Below, in pieces: positions 1 to 11,001 of a DNA stretch of 64,000 nucleotides. A program made the position numbers and the translations under genes. Numbering within the stretch: position 1 is the first letter of the stretch; the number at the start of each line of letters is the position of its first letter. The stretch is from Gammaproteobacteria bacterium (GTDB lineage Bacteria > Pseudomonadota > Gammaproteobacteria > Steroidobacterales > Steroidobacteraceae), in NCBI GenBank assembly GCA_004297335.1, contig SCUD01000035.1, forward strand, positions 24,167 through 88,166, read 5' to 3'. The notes below the pieces were generated by a model. It was not told the origin of the DNA. It worked only from the letters and a program-made list of their open reading frames with translations, and made no database searches.

Positions 1-168
1 GCCGAGGTCGGCACGGTAGGCGGCGAGCGTGTTCGGCGACAGGCCACGCTCCATCCAGACCGCCTCGAGAAAGCGCGTGACTACCGGCTCGACGCCGTCA
101 TCGGCCGCGGCCACCGCGGCCAGTGTCGACGTGCGCAGCGCGGTGGATGACTTCAAGGCGATGGTCAT
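1..168 (-). CDS. xerD: tyrosine recombinase XerD, N-terminal part (runs off left edge)
   Basis: Reverse-strand reading from ATG at 168 gives MTIALKSSTALRTSTLAAVAAADDGVEPVVTRFLEAVWMERGLSPNTLAAYRADLG; FLEAVWMERGLSPNTLAAYRADL is typical of the Xer SAM-like N-terminal domain. Not in ORF track because it is truncated. Confidence 0.75.
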   Translation of the reverse strand, partial: MTIALKSSTALRTSTLAAVAAADDGVEPVVTRFLEAVWMERGLSPNTLAAYRADLG

Positions 169-364
169 TCGCGTTCCTGCTCTTCGCTCCGGACGGCGCG
201 GCGCGCGCGCCCGGCGGTTGCCAACGGGTCTTTTCGACAGAATGCGGGCGCAGTATGGTGCGCGGTCGCTGGCGAGGGGCGTGAAGTGGCTCACAGACCC
301 CCATGCTCGTTAACATAACCGGACCTGTATCACACAACATGACCAGCCGGGGGAATCGCGGTTC

Positions 365-1078
365 ATGAGTTTCCATCCATTGCGACTGCTGTGGGCCGGA
401 TGGATGTGGCTGCTGCTCGCGATCATGGTACTCGCTGCGGCAGTGGCGGTCCTGTTGCTGCCGTCGCTGCCGGCACGCCGCCGGGCCGCGCGGGCGATCG
501 GCCGCAGCTACTTCTGGCTGGCCGGCATGCCACTGCACTACCAGGGCCTCGAGCGACTGCCGCCGGGACCCTGCATCGTGGTTGCCAATCATTCCAGCTA
601 CCTCGACGGGCCACTGCTGTTTGCGGCGCTGCCGCCGCGCTTCGCCTTGGTGATCAAGAAGGAGGCATCGCGCATTCCCGTGGCCGGCAGGCTGCTCACG
701 CGCATGGGCCACCAGTTCGTGGAGCGATTCGACCGCCACGAGGGCGCCAACGACGCCCGGCGCATCCTGCGCGCCGTCGCCGCCGGCGAATCGGTGGCCT
801 TTTTCCCGGAGGGGACCTTCAGCGACCGCGACGGGCTGGCGCGCTTCCATGCCGGCGCGTTCGCCACCGCCGTCCGGGCTGGCGTCCCGGTCGCCCCGGT
901 TGTCATCCGCGGCACGCGCCGGGCCTTGCGTTCCGGAACCTGGATGCCTCGCCGGACCCGGCTCGAGGTCGTGGCCCTCGATCCTCTGCCGCCCGCGCCC
1001 GGCGATGATGCCGCCGCGCGGTTGCGGGATCTCGCCCGCGAGCGCATGGGCACCGTCCTCGGTGAAGGCTTGCTCTAA
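365..1078 (+). CDS. 1-acyl-sn-glycerol-3-phosphate acyltransferase (PlsC family)
   Basis: N-terminal TM helix, NHSSYLD (HX4D) and FPEGTFS motifs. Confidence 0.88.
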   Translation: MSFHPLRLLWAGWMWLLLAIMVLAAAVAVLLLPSLPARRRAARAIGRSYFWLAGMPLHYQGLERLPPGPCIVVANHSSYLDGPLLFAALPPRFALVIKKEASRIPVAGRLLTRMGHQFVERFDRHEGANDARRILRAVAAGESVAFFPEGTFSDRDGLARFHAGAFATAVRAGVPVAPVVIRGTRRALRSGTWMPRRTRLEVVALDPLPPAPGDDAAARLRDLARERMGTVLGEGLL

Positions 1079-1096
1079 CCGGAGCCGCGTCGCTGC

Positions 1097-4000
1097 CTAC
1101 ATGCTCCGCCGGTACTGCCCGCCGACGGTGTAGAGGGCCCGGGTGATGCGCCCGAGCGAAGCGACCCGCACGGTGTCCATCAGTTCGGCGAACAGGTTGC
1201 CGCCCTGCACCGCGACCTGCTGCAGCCGCGCCAGCGCGGCCTCCTGCCCGCCGGCATGCGCCGCATTGCAGGCCCGCACGCCCGCCACCTGGGCCTGCTT
1301 TTCCGCCTCGGTCGAACGAATCAGCTCCGCACCGCGGATCTCGTCCGGGTTGGCGCGATCGGGCAGGAAGGTGTTGACACCGATGATCGGCAGGCTGCCG
1401 TCATGCTTTTTCCGCTCGTAGAGCAGCGACTCTTCCTGGATCCGTCCGCGCTGGTACATCGTCTCCATCGCACCCAGCACGCCACCGCGCGCGGACAAGC
1501 GCTCGAACTCGCGCCAGACGGCCTCCTCGACCTGGTCGGTCAGCTGGCTGATCACGAACGAGCCCTGCCAGGGATTCTGGTTGTGGTTGAGGCCGAGCTC
1601 GCGCGCGATGATCAGCTGGATGGCGACCGCGCGACGCACACTCTCCTCGGTCGGCGTGGTCAGTGCCTCGTCGTAGGCGTTCGTATGCAGGCTGTTGCAG
1701 CTGTCGAACAGCGCGTACAGCGCCTGCAGCGTCGTGCGGATGTCATTGAACTGGATCTCGCGGGCGTGCAGCGAACGCCCGGAAGTCTGGATGTGGTACT
1801 TGAGCATCTGGCTGCGCGGCCCGGCGCCGTAGCGCTCGCGCAGCGCGCGCGCCCAGATGCGGCGCGCAACCCGGCCGATCACCGCATACTCCGGATCCAT
1901 GCCGTTCGAGAAGAAGAACGACAGGTTCGGGGCGAAGTCGTCCACGCGCATGCCACGCGCCAGGTAGTACTCGACGATCGTGAAGCCGTTCGCCAGCGTG
2001 AAGGCGAGCTGCGTGACCGGGTTCGCGCCGGCCTCGGCGATGTGATAGCCGGAGACCGACACCGAGTAGAAGTTCCGCACCCCCTGGTCGATGAAGTGCT
2101 GCTGCACGTCGCCCATCAGCCGCAGTGCGAACTCGGTCGAGAAGATGCAGGTGTTCTGCGCCTGGTCCTCCTTGAGGATGTCGGCCTGCACGGTGCCGCG
2201 CACGCGCGCGAGCGCCTCGGCGCGGATCCGCTCGTAGGTCGGGCGATCGAGGATCTCGGCGCCGCTGACACCGAGCAGCCCGAGGCCGCTGCCGTCGTGT
2301 CCGGGTGGCAGTTCGCCGCGATAACCCGGCCGCTCGCGACCCGCAAAGCGCGCCGCGAGCGCCGCCTCGACCTCCGCCCAGCGCCCCTCGGCGCGCAGCC
2401 AGCGCTCGACCTGCTGGTCGATCGCGGTGTTCAGGAACATCGCCAGGATCATCGGCGCCGGCCCGTTGATGGTCATCGACACCGAGGTCGAGGGCGCACA
2501 CAGGTCGAAGCCGGAATACAGGCGCTTCATGTCATCGAGCGTCGCGACCGACACGCCCGAGTTGCCGATGCGCCCGTAGATGTCCGGCCGTTCATCCGGA
2601 TCCTCGCCATACAGCGTGACCGAATCGAAGGCCGTCGACAGCCGCACCGAACGGTGCCCGCGCGCGAGATAATGAAAGCGTCGGTTGGTGCGCTCCGGCA
2701 TGCCCTCGCCGGCGAACATCCGCGTGGGATCCTCGTCCTCCCGCCGGTAGGGATAGATGCCTCCGGTGTACGGATAGGAGCCTGGCAGGTTCTCCTCCAG
2801 CAGGAACGCGAGCTGTTCGCCCCAGTCACCGCTCTGCGGCACCGCGATTTTCGGCAGCCGCAGCCCCGACAGCGACTCCGTGTAGTTGGCACCCGCGACC
2901 TCGCGGTCGCGCACCCGGTAGCGATACTCCTCCGCCGTCGCCGCTTGCGCCCGCGTCGGCCAGTCCCGGAGCAGCGCCAGGTTGCTTGCGCCGATGGCTG
3001 CCAGTGCGTGGCCGTACTCCTCCCGGAGCCGCGCGAGTGAAGCATCCGCGGCCGCGGATGCATCGGCCGCAACCGGCTCGAGCGGCGCCGGCAACGCCGG
3101 GTCGGCGAGAGCCTCCAGTGCGCGCCACAAACCCTGCGCCCGGCTCGCGGCAGCGGCCGCCTCCCCCGCACGGCGGCGCGTCTCACGCCCGCCTGCGGCG
3201 ATCTCGGCCAGGTAGCCGACCCGCTCGCCCGGGATGATGGCCTGGCGGCGCGGCGTGCCGAGTGGCGCGACGGTGACCGGCAACCATGGCTGCTGCTGGC
3301 CCCAGCCCGTGTGCAGCCGCGCGCACAGCGCCGCAAACAGCGCATTCACGCCGGCGTCGTTGAACTGGCTGGCGATGGTCGGATACACGGGCAGCTGCTC
3401 CGGTGGCAGCTCGAACAGCTTGCGGTTGCGCGCGACCTGCCGGCGCACGTCGCGCAGCGCATCCTCGGCCCCCTGCTTCTCGTACTTGTTCAGCGCGACG
3501 AAATCGGCGAAGTCGAGCATGTCGATCTTCTCGAGCTGGCTCGCCGCGCCGTAATCGGCGGTCATCACGTACAACGACAGGTCGACCAGGTCGACGATCT
3601 CGGTATCGCTCTGGCCGATGCCCGCGGTCTCGACGATCACGAGGTCGAAGTCCGCCGACTGCACCAGCCGCAGGACGTCGCCGAGCACGGCGCTCGTCGC
3701 CAGGTGCTGGCGGCGCGTCGCCAGCGAGCGCATGAAGATGCGCCCGCCGGCCAGTGAGTTCATCCGGATCCGGTCCCCGAGCAGCGCGCCACCACTGCGG
3801 CGACGGGTCGGATCCATCGCGATGACCGCGACGCGGCGGCCCGGGAAGCAGCGCAGGATGCGCGCGAGCAGTTCGTCGGTCAGCGATGACTTGCCGGCGC
3901 CGCCGGTACCGGTGATACCGAGTACCGGCGCCCGGACCCCGGGCTGCGAACCGAGGTCACGCACCCGCGCCGCCAGTGGCCCCTCGCGGTCCCGTTCGAG

Positions 4001-4546
4001 CGCCGAGATCGCGCGCGCGAGGCCGACCGGATCGGCGGCGGAGACCGCGCTGCCCGCGAAGGCCGGCCGCGCCACGGCGCCGACCCGCCGCAGCACGTCC
4101 TCGATCATGCCGTCGAGGCCGAGCCGCTGGCCATCCTCCGGGGTGTAGATCTTCTCGATGCCGGCGGCCTCGAGCGCCGCGATCTCCTCCGGCGCGATCG
4201 TGCCGCCGCCACCGACCACGACGCGGATGTGCCCGGCGTTCTGCGCGCGAAGCTCCGCCAGGAGGTAGCGGAAATACTCGTTGTGACCACCCTGGTAGCT
4301 GCTGATGGCGATGCCGTCGGCGTCCTCCTGGATAGCCGCGCCGACGAGGTCGGCGACGCTGCGGTTGTGGCCGAGGTGCACGACTTCGGCACCGTGGGCC
4401 TGCAGCAGGCGGCGGATCACATTGATCGCCGCATCGTGACCATCGAACAACGAGGCGGCGGTGATGAAACGCAGCGGCTCGCGCCGCTCCCCGGCTGACG
4501 CCGGATCATCGCGGTCTTCCGGGGTCCGGGCAAGCGGTTGACTCAC
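1097..4546 (-). CDS. icmF: fused isobutyryl-CoA mutase (B12-binding + MeaB-like GTPase + mutase large domain)
   Basis: B12-binding domain, GITGTGGAGKSSLTDELL P-loop GTPase, then PTRMFAGEGMPERTNRRFHY and QADILKEDQAQNTCIFSTEFALRLMGDVQ, matching the IcmF order. Start GTG at 4546 chosen over the longer ORF start. Confidence 0.92.
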   Translation of the reverse strand: MSQPLARTPEDRDDPASAGERREPLRFITAASLFDGHDAAINVIRRLLQAHGAEVVHLGHNRSVADLVGAAIQEDADGIAISSYQGGHNEYFRYLLAELRAQNAGHIRVVVGGGGTIAPEEIAALEAAGIEKIYTPEDGQRLGLDGMIEDVLRRVGAVARPAFAGSAVSAADPVGLARAISALERDREGPLAARVRDLGSQPGVRAPVLGITGTGGAGKSSLTDELLARILRCFPGRRVAVIAMDPTRRRSGGALLGDRIRMNSLAGGRIFMRSLATRRQHLATSAVLGDVLRLVQSADFDLVIVETAGIGQSDTEIVDLVDLSLYVMTADYGAASQLEKIDMLDFADFVALNKYEKQGAEDALRDVRRQVARNRKLFELPPEQLPVYPTIASQFNDAGVNALFAALCARLHTGWGQQQPWLPVTVAPLGTPRRQAIIPGERVGYLAEIAAGGRETRRRAGEAAAAASRAQGLWRALEALADPALPAPLEPVAADASAAADASLARLREEYGHALAAIGASNLALLRDWPTRAQAATAEEYRYRVRDREVAGANYTESLSGLRLPKIAVPQSGDWGEQLAFLLEENLPGSYPYTGGIYPYRREDEDPTRMFAGEGMPERTNRRFHYLARGHRSVRLSTAFDSVTLYGEDPDERPDIYGRIGNSGVSVATLDDMKRLYSGFDLCAPSTSVSMTINGPAPMILAMFLNTAIDQQVERWLRAEGRWAEVEAALAARFAGRERPGYRGELPPGHDGSGLGLLGVSGAEILDRPTYERIRAEALARVRGTVQADILKEDQAQNTCIFSTEFALRLMGDVQQHFIDQGVRNFYSVSVSGYHIAEAGANPVTQLAFTLANGFTIVEYYLARGMRVDDFAPNLSFFFSNGMDPEYAVIGRVARRIWARALRERYGAGPRSQMLKYHIQTSGRSLHAREIQFNDIRTTLQALYALFDSCNSLHTNAYDEALTTPTEESVRRAVAIQLIIARELGLNHNQNPWQGSFVISQLTDQVEEAVWREFERLSARGGVLGAMETMYQRGRIQEESLLYERKKHDGSLPIIGVNTFLPDRANPDEIRGAELIRSTEAEKQAQVAGVRACNAAHAGGQEAALARLQQVAVQGGNLFAELMDTVRVASLGRITRALYTVGGQYRRSM

Positions 4547-4550
4547 GATG

Positions 4551-4564
4551 TTACCGATGAGTAA
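4551..4564. promoter_or_regulatory. palindrome TTAC-CGATGA-GTAA in the icmF/TetR intergenic region
   Basis: ttaccgatgagtaa; 4-bp inverted arms between divergent icmF and a TetR gene. Confidence 0.4.
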
Positions 4565-4568
4565 AATA

Positions 4569-4580
4569 ACTGCAAGCAGT
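4569..4580. promoter_or_regulatory. palindrome ACTGC-AA-GCAGT in the icmF/TetR intergenic region
   Basis: Perfect 5-bp arms, 2-bp spacer. Confidence 0.4.
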
Positions 4581-4593
4581 ATCGACCCGGCGC

Positions 4594-5268
4594 TTGCCTC
4601 CGTCAAGCGCGGCGGCGGGAGAACAGGTGGCAGGACACAGCCGGAACACAGCTTCGCCGCCCGGTCCGTCCCCGTGGAGCGGTGGGCGACGGCGACGGGA
4701 TCGCGCATTGAAGCGCGAAGCGGTGATCCGCGCGGCTGCCCTCGCCTTCCGGGAGCGCGGCTACCACAACACCTCGCTCGACGACATCGCCGCCGAGCTC
4801 GGCGTCACCAAGCCGACGCTGTATTACTACGTCCGCAGCAAGCAGGATCTGTTGTTCGAGTGTTTCACGGCCGGGCTCGCGGGTATTTTTGCGGCGCTCG
4901 ATGAGGCGCGGCTGTCCGCTGCCAGCGGGTGCGAGCGCCTGCGCATCGTGCTGCGCGGTTACGCGCTGGCGATCACCTCGGAGTTCGGCTGGTGCATGGT
5001 CCGGGCCGAGGATCAGGACCTCGATGCCGCGCTCGGCGCCCGGATCCGCGCACGCAAGGCCGAGATTGACCAGCAGATCCGCGCCCTGATCCGGGAAGGG
5101 ATCGTCGATGGCTCGATCCGCGACTGCGATGCCAAGCTCACCGCCTTCGCGATCGCCGGTGCCCTGAACTGGATCGCGCACTGGCATCGGCAGGCCGAGG
5201 AACTCGGTCCCGGCGAGATCGCGGACCGGTTCATCGGATTCTTCGAGGAAGGCCTGCGCCCGCGCTAG
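4594..5268 (+). CDS. TetR/AcrR family transcriptional regulator
   Basis: HTH AVIRAAALAFRERGYHNTSLDDIAAELGVTKPTLYYYVRSKQDLL. True start may be downstream of 4594. Confidence 0.88.
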   Translation: MPPSSAAAGEQVAGHSRNTASPPGPSPWSGGRRRRDRALKREAVIRAAALAFRERGYHNTSLDDIAAELGVTKPTLYYYVRSKQDLLFECFTAGLAGIFAALDEARLSAASGCERLRIVLRGYALAITSEFGWCMVRAEDQDLDAALGARIRARKAEIDQQIRALIREGIVDGSIRDCDAKLTAFAIAGALNWIAHWHRQAEELGPGEIADRFIGFFEEGLRPR

Positions 5269-5295
5269 CGCCGGGGCCAGGCGAGACATTTTTCT

Positions 5296-5310
5296 TTTTG
5301 CAGGGCAAAA
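5296..5310. promoter_or_regulatory. inverted repeat TTTTGC-AGG-GCAAAA upstream of thiolase
   Basis: Direct reading; near-identical to 13033-13048. Confidence 0.5.
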
Positions 5311-5395
5311 TCAACCACCCGGATGGGCCGGCGCCGGCTGGAAGGCCCGGCCGGCAGAGCGGGAAACGAGCAATACTTCAATCAGGATCAAAGAC

Positions 5396-6577
5396 ATGCG
5401 AGACACTTCTGCCGTCATTCTCAGTGCCCGTCGCACGCCGATCGGGGCTTTGCTCGGCTCGCTGGCCTCGGTCACGGCACCCGAACTTGGCGCCGCCGCA
5501 CTGAAGGGCGCGGTGGAGGCGGCCGGTATCGAGGCTGCGTCCGTCGACGAGGTGATCCTCGGCTGCGTGCTGCCCGCCGGACAGGGCCAGGCCCCGGCCC
5601 GCCAGGCAGCGATCGCCGCTGGGGTGCCCGCCTCGGTCCCGGCAACGACGATCAACAAGATGTGCGGATCCGGCATGAAGGCCGTCATGCTCGCGGCCGA
5701 TCAGATCGCCGCCGGCAGTGCCGGCCTCGTGCTCGCCGGCGGCATCGAGTCGATGAGCAATGCGCCCTACCTGCTGCCGAAGGCCCGCGCCGGCTATCGC
5801 ATGGGCCATGGCGAACTGCTCGATCACATGTTCTGTGACGGCCTGCAGAGCCCCTGGGACGGCCAGATGATGGGAGCATTCGGCGAGGCCACGGCGGCGA
5901 AATATGGATTCACGCGCGCGGCCCAGGATGCCTTTGCCGCCGAATCGGTGCGCCGCGCGCTCGCCGCCGTTGAATCAGGCGCCTTCGAGGCCGAAATCGC
6001 CCCGCTCACGATCCGCGACCGCAAGGGCGAGCGGATCATCGCGCGCGACGAGACTCCTTTCACCTGCTCGATCGAGAAGATCCCGCAGCTGAAGCCGGCC
6101 TTCGCCAAGGACGGCACGGTCACCGCCGCGAGTTCCTCCTCCATCTCCGACGGCGCCGCGGCGCTCGTGATCGCGGGCGCCGGAGTGGCGAAGGATGCCG
6201 GATTGCGGCCGCTTGCACGCATCGTCGCCCACGCCTCGCACGCGCAGGCCCCGGAGTGGTTCACGACGGCACCGGTCGGCGCGGTACGGAAGGTGCTGGA
6301 CCGCGCCGGCTGGAAGGCCGCTGACGTGGACCTGTTCGAGATCAATGAAGCCTTTGCGGTCGTGACGATGGCCGCGATGCAGGAGCTCGGCCTCGACCAC
6401 AGCCGCGTCAACGTCCACGGCGGCGCCTGCGCGCTCGGGCATCCGATCGGTGCCTCGGGAGCCCGCATTCTCGCGACGCTGCTGCACGCGCTCGCCAGCC
6501 GCGGTGGCCGGCGCGGGGTCGCGTCGCTGTGCATCGGCGGTGGCGAGGCGACTGCGATCGCCGTGGAACTGCTCTGA
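5396..6577 (+). CDS. acetyl-CoA C-acetyltransferase / thiolase
   Basis: NKMCGSGMKAVM active-site Cys, NVHGGACALGHPIGASGARI and CIGGGEATA motifs. Confidence 0.92.
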   Translation: MRDTSAVILSARRTPIGALLGSLASVTAPELGAAALKGAVEAAGIEAASVDEVILGCVLPAGQGQAPARQAAIAAGVPASVPATTINKMCGSGMKAVMLAADQIAAGSAGLVLAGGIESMSNAPYLLPKARAGYRMGHGELLDHMFCDGLQSPWDGQMMGAFGEATAAKYGFTRAAQDAFAAESVRRALAAVESGAFEAEIAPLTIRDRKGERIIARDETPFTCSIEKIPQLKPAFAKDGTVTAASSSSISDGAAALVIAGAGVAKDAGLRPLARIVAHASHAQAPEWFTTAPVGAVRKVLDRAGWKAADVDLFEINEAFAVVTMAAMQELGLDHSRVNVHGGACALGHPIGASGARILATLLHALASRGGRRGVASLCIGGGEATAIAVELL

Positions 6578-6584
6578 GCGGAGC

Positions 6585-7322
6585 TCAGGCCCCGGCCGGA
6601 TCGATTCCGACACCCATCGACAGCGGAATGCCGGCGACCTCGTAGCCGCGCCGGAAATCCTGCACATGGCGTGACATCCACGTCGCCGCCGCCGCGGCGT
6701 CACCGGCGGCGACCGCCTGCAGGATCTGCTGCTGCGCCATGCCGATGCGCCGGCGCGCCTGCGGTACCCGATCAATGATGACGGCCAGTCCCGGCTGCAG
6801 CAGTTGCATCAGCGGCTCGTTCAGCAGCACGAAGACCGGGTTGCCGCTGCCCTCGGCGAGCGCATCGAAGAACTGCGCGACACTGCTGACTGCGATCGTC
6901 CGGTCAGCGTCGGCTCCGGCAAAGCGTGTCGCCGACTCCCGCAACCGCCGCACGATTTCGCTGTCACGGCGCCGCGCCGCTGCCGCGGCGATGCCGGGCT
7001 CGACCGCCAGCAGCGCCTCGCAGACATCCACGACCCGCGCCTCATGCAGCGTCAGCGTCTGGGAGAAATCGCCGGCGAAGGACTCCTTGGTCGGGCGCGT
7101 GACATAGAGCCGCTTGCCGCCCCCGCGCCGGCCCAGGAGTCCACCGCTCTGCAGCTGGCGCAGGGCCTCACGCACCGTCGACCGGTTGACCTCGAACTGG
7201 CGGGCGAGCTCGGTCTCGGTCGGCAGTGCCGCGCCCTCGCGCAGCTCCCGGTTGAGGATGCGCTCCCGGATCGCCTCGCAGACCCGCCGGTAAGCCGGCT
7301 CACGGCCCAAGGGTTCGAACAT
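6585..7322 (-). CDS. GntR family (FadR subfamily) transcriptional regulator
   Basis: Start MFEPLGREPAYRRVCEAIRERIL; HTH LPTETELARQFEVNRSTVREALRQLQSGGLL; helical FCD-type C-terminus. Confidence 0.88.
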   Translation of the reverse strand: MFEPLGREPAYRRVCEAIRERILNRELREGAALPTETELARQFEVNRSTVREALRQLQSGGLLGRRGGGKRLYVTRPTKESFAGDFSQTLTLHEARVVDVCEALLAVEPGIAAAAARRRDSEIVRRLRESATRFAGADADRTIAVSSVAQFFDALAEGSGNPVFVLLNEPLMQLLQPGLAVIIDRVPQARRRIGMAQQQILQAVAAGDAAAAATWMSRHVQDFRRGYEVAGIPLSMGVGIDPAGA

Positions 7323-7356
7323 GTCACATCCCAGCCAACTAGGGCTTGATTGTCGG

Positions 7357-7369
7357 ATTGTCGGACAAT
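7357..7369. promoter_or_regulatory. 13-bp palindrome ATTGTC-G-GACAAT, candidate FadR-subfamily operator
   Basis: Contains TTGTCGGACAA = TNGTNNNACNA; lies between divergent gntR and acyl-CoA dehydrogenase genes. Confidence 0.6.
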
Positions 7370-7411
7370 TATGATGCGGGCGCAAGATCCGGGCGACATC
7401 AAGGCCAGTCC

Positions 7412-8575
7412 ATGTTCCAGGTCGAGTTCGACTTCCAGCTCGGTGAGCGCGCCGAGGAGTTGCGCAACGCGGTGCGCGAGTTCGCTGCGAGGCGCATCGT
7501 CCCGCTCGCCGGCGCAATCGACCGCGACAACCGCTTTCCGCGCGAGCTGTGGCCGGAACTGGGAGCCATGGGCCTGCTCGGCCTGACGGTGCCGGAGGAA
7601 TACGGTGGTCTCGGCTTTGGTTACCTCGAGCACGTGATCGCGATGGAGGAAGTCAGCCGCGCCTCGGGGGCCGTCGGCCTCTCCTACGGCGCGCATTCGA
7701 ACCTCTGCGTCAACCAGCTCGTCCGCTGGGGCAGCGACGAGCAGAAGCGCAGGCTGCTGCCGCACCTGATCTCGGGTGAACATGTCGGCGCGCTCGCGAT
7801 GAGCGAGCCAGGAGCGGGCTCCGATGTGGTCTCGATGCGCACGCGCGCCGAGCCCTGCGCCGACGGTTTCCTGCTGAACGGCAGCAAGATGTGGATCACC
7901 AACGGCCCGGAAGCCGACACGCTGATCGTCTATGCGACGGTCGCGCCCGGCAGCGGTGCCGCTGGCATCACGGCTTTCATCGTCGAGCGCGGCATGCCGG
8001 GTTTCCGCAGCGCGCAGAAACTCGACAAGCTCGGCATGCGGGGCTCCGACACCAGCGAACTCGTGTTCGAGGACTGCGTGGTCCCGGCCGGAAATCTGCT
8101 CGGCGAGGTGGGCGGCGGTACCGCGATCCTGATGTCGGGCCTCGACTACGAGCGCGTGGTGCTGACCGGCGGGCCACTCGGCCTGATGCGAGCCGCCCTG
8201 GACCTGATCGTGCCGTACCTGCATCAGCGCGAGCAGTTCGGCCAGCAGATCGGCAGCTTCCAGCTGATGCAGGCGCGGCTCGCGGATCTCTATACGGACT
8301 TCAATGCCGCCCGTGCCTACGCCTACTCGGTAGCCCGGGCCTGCGACAGCGGCCGCACGACCCGTTTCGACGCGGCGGCCTGCCTGCTGTTCGCCTCCGA
8401 ACGGGCGACCCGCGCCGGTCTCGAGGCCATCCAGGTCCTCGGCGGCAACGGCTATATCAACGATTACCCGGCCGGCCGTATCCTGCGCGACGCCAAGCTC
8501 TACGAGATCGGCGCCGGTACCAACGAGATTCGCCGCCTGCTGATCGGCCGCGAGCTGTTCCGGGCCACCGCCTGA
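7412..8575 (+). CDS. liuA: isovaleryl-CoA dehydrogenase
   Basis: Acyl-CoA dehydrogenase family; [19 protein letters not shown] and [14 protein letters not shown] typical of IVD; followed by MCC genes. Confidence 0.9.
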   Translation: MFQVEFDFQLGERAEELRNAVREFAARRIVPLAGAIDRDNRFPRELWPELGAMGLLGLTVPEEYGGLGFGYLEHVIAMEEVSRASGAVGLSYGAHSNLCVNQLVRWGSDEQKRRLLPHLISGEHVGALAMSEPGAGSDVVSMRTRAEPCADGFLLNGSKMWITNGPEADTLIVYATVAPGSGAAGITAFIVERGMPGFRSAQKLDKLGMRGSDTSELVFEDCVVPAGNLLGEVGGGTAILMSGLDYERVVLTGGPLGLMRAALDLIVPYLHQREQFGQQIGSFQLMQARLADLYTDFNAARAYAYSVARACDSGRTTRFDAAACLLFASERATRAGLEAIQVLGGNGYINDYPAGRILRDAKLYEIGAGTNEIRRLLIGRELFRATA

Positions 8576-8598
8576 AGCCGGCCTCCGAGGAACTGCCG

Positions 8599-10209
<1,611 letters not shown>

Positions 10210-10212
10210 CCG

Positions 10213-11001
10213 ATGCTGCGACTCGATCGTGACCCGCGCGGCGTGGTGACGCTGACGCTCGACCGCCCCGAGGCCCGCAACGCGCTCTCGGCCGCACTGG
10301 TCGCCGAGCTCACGGCGGCGCTGGAGCGTCTGGCTGCCGACCCGGAGGTCCGCATCGTGCTGCTGACCGGCGCCGGCACGGCCTTCTGCGGCGGCGCCGA
10401 CATCGGCGAGATGCGCGCGGCCGGCCAGGCGTCACCCGCGGCGAACGAGGCCGATGCACGGCGCTTCACCCGCATGCTGGAATGCCTCGAGGGCCTGCCG
10501 CGACCGACGGTCGCCGTGGTCAATGGCGCTGCCTACGGCGGTGGCATCGGACTGATCGCGGCCTGCGACATTGCGATCGCCGCGGAGGACGCCCGCCTGG
10601 CCATTTCCGAGGTTCGCCTCGGCATCCTGCCGGCGATGATCTCGCCGTACGTGGTCCGCGCGATCGGGCTGCGGCAGGCCCGACGCTGGTGCCTCAGCGG
10701 CGAGGCGATGGATGCGGCGACCGCCGCGCGCATCGGCCTCCTGCACGAGACCGCGCCGGCCGCTGGCCTTCCGGCCGCTGTTGCCAGGCACGTGGAGGCG
10801 CTGCTGGCGGGCGGACCTGGCGCGCAGTCCGAAATCAAGCGCCTGCTCAACGCCGCCGCCGGTCGCGACGAAGCGAGCGACCGCGCCCGGAGCGCGACGA
10901 ATGCGCAGTGGCTCGCGCGGCTGCGCGCCAGCGACGAGGGCCGGGAAGGCCTGTCGGCCTACATCGAGAAGCGCCGCCCGGCCTGGTGGCGCGGCGCATG
11001 A
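10213..11001 (+). CDS. liuC: enoyl-CoA hydratase/isomerase family (probable methylglutaconyl-CoA hydratase)
   Basis: Crotonase fold: LTGAGTAFCGGADIGEM, VNGAAYGGGIGLIAACDIAIA; position between MCC beta and alpha. Confidence 0.85.
   Translation: MLRLDRDPRGVVTLTLDRPEARNALSAALVAELTAALERLAADPEVRIVLLTGAGTAFCGGADIGEMRAAGQASPAANEADARRFTRMLECLEGLPRPTVAVVNGAAYGGGIGLIAACDIAIAAEDARLAISEVRLGILPAMISPYVVRAIGLRQARRWCLSGEAMDAATAARIGLLHETAPAAGLPAAVARHVEALLAGGPGAQSEIKRLLNAAAGRDEASDRARSATNAQWLARLRASDEGREGLSAYIEKRRPAWWRGA

Noticed and set aside
1256-3040. 594-aa plus-strand ORF
   Set aside because: Antisense shadow of icmF; no recognisable motif.
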